A stretch of DNA of 14,549 nucleotides, from positions 1 to 14,549 of the forward strand of contig CAVAVT010000036.1 in the NCBI GenBank assembly GCA_963592185.1, in the 5' to 3' direction. Shown piece after piece: positions 14,460-14,549 of the stretch; position 1 is the stretch's first letter; each line of letters opens with the position of its first letter. The translations under genes were made by a program, and so were the position numbers. The stretch comes from CAVAVT01 sp963592185 (GTDB taxonomy: Bacteria; Bacillota; Negativicutes; Selenomonadales; Selenomonadaceae). The notes beneath the pieces were generated by a model. That model saw nothing but the letters and a program-made list of their open reading frames with translations, made no database searches and was not told the origin of the DNA.

Positions 14460-14549
14460 AATACGTAAATTTTTTAAATCTTATATAGTCCCAGAGATAT
14501 ACCCTTTGTCGACAACCTCTCGGACCTAGATTGGCTTAGCACCAAGGCC
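14460..14549. other. Trailing region after korC, no confident gene
   Basis: An AT-rich start (14460-14490) without a convincing hairpin is followed by a more balanced stretch. On the minus strand a frame stays open from the window edge to a TAA at 14474-14476, giving 24 residues that end ERLSTKGISLGLYKI. This could be the C-terminus of a convergent gene, but the stretch is too short to tell from chance. Confidence 0.25.

Noticed and set aside
1..14549. CRISPR arrays, insertion sequences, rRNA or tRNA genes
   Set aside because: No spaced direct repeats, transposase-like proteins with terminal repeats, or conserved RNA structures were found in the window.

Overview
The window reads as chromosomal DNA of a strictly anaerobic, low-to-mid GC member of the Firmicutes, most likely a Negativicute of the Selenomonas type. 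I infer this from gene content and order: a sirC-hemA-hemC-cobA/hemD-hemB-hemL cluster with fused CobA-HemD, an oxygen-sensitive class III ribonucleotide reductase, and a ferredoxin-linked 2-oxoacid oxidoreductase. All recognised genes are on the + strand, tightly packed and headed by good Shine-Dalgarno sites. No database search was possible, so the taxonomy is an inference.

Region 1 (1-7920) is one transcription unit. It carries every step from glutamyl-tRNA to sirohydrochlorin: HemA and HemL make 5-aminolevulinate, HemB porphobilinogen, HemC hydroxymethylbilane, the HemD half of the fusion uroporphyrinogen III, its CobA half precorrin-2, and SirC sirohydrochlorin. No HemE, HemN or ferrochelatase-H type gene is present, so the visible output feeds siroheme and/or anaerobic cobalamin synthesis. 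A small-conductance mechanosensitive channel gene ends the unit, followed by a clear intrinsic terminator.

Region 2 (7857-8291) is a 435-base intergenic stretch with two perfect DnaA boxes, a third near-perfect one, a near-consensus sigma-70 promoter (TTGACA-17-TATAAT) and a roughly 110-base leader with small repeats.

Region 3 (8292-11506) is the anaerobic nucleotide reductase operon. Its striking feature is that the class III reductase is split. The 753-residue large chain ends right after its zinc-type CPKCG motif and has no glycyl radical site. The next gene, only 97 codons long, carries that site (RRITGYLVG, Gly71) behind a roughly 60-residue N-terminal domain that I do not recognise. 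The radical-SAM activase gene nrdG overlaps the small gene by 14 bases. The operon ends at a strong terminator preceded by an 8-bp tandem repeat.

Region 4 (11507-14459) is an AT-rich promoter region containing an 11-bp perfect inverted repeat in the probable leader, then a four-gene operon in the order delta-alpha-beta-gamma (korD, korA, korB, korC). The genes are joined by 1- to 4-base overlaps and encode a 2-oxoacid (probably 2-oxoglutarate):ferredoxin oxidoreductase. The last 90 bases contain no gene I can identify, only a possible C-terminal fragment of an opposite-strand ORF.
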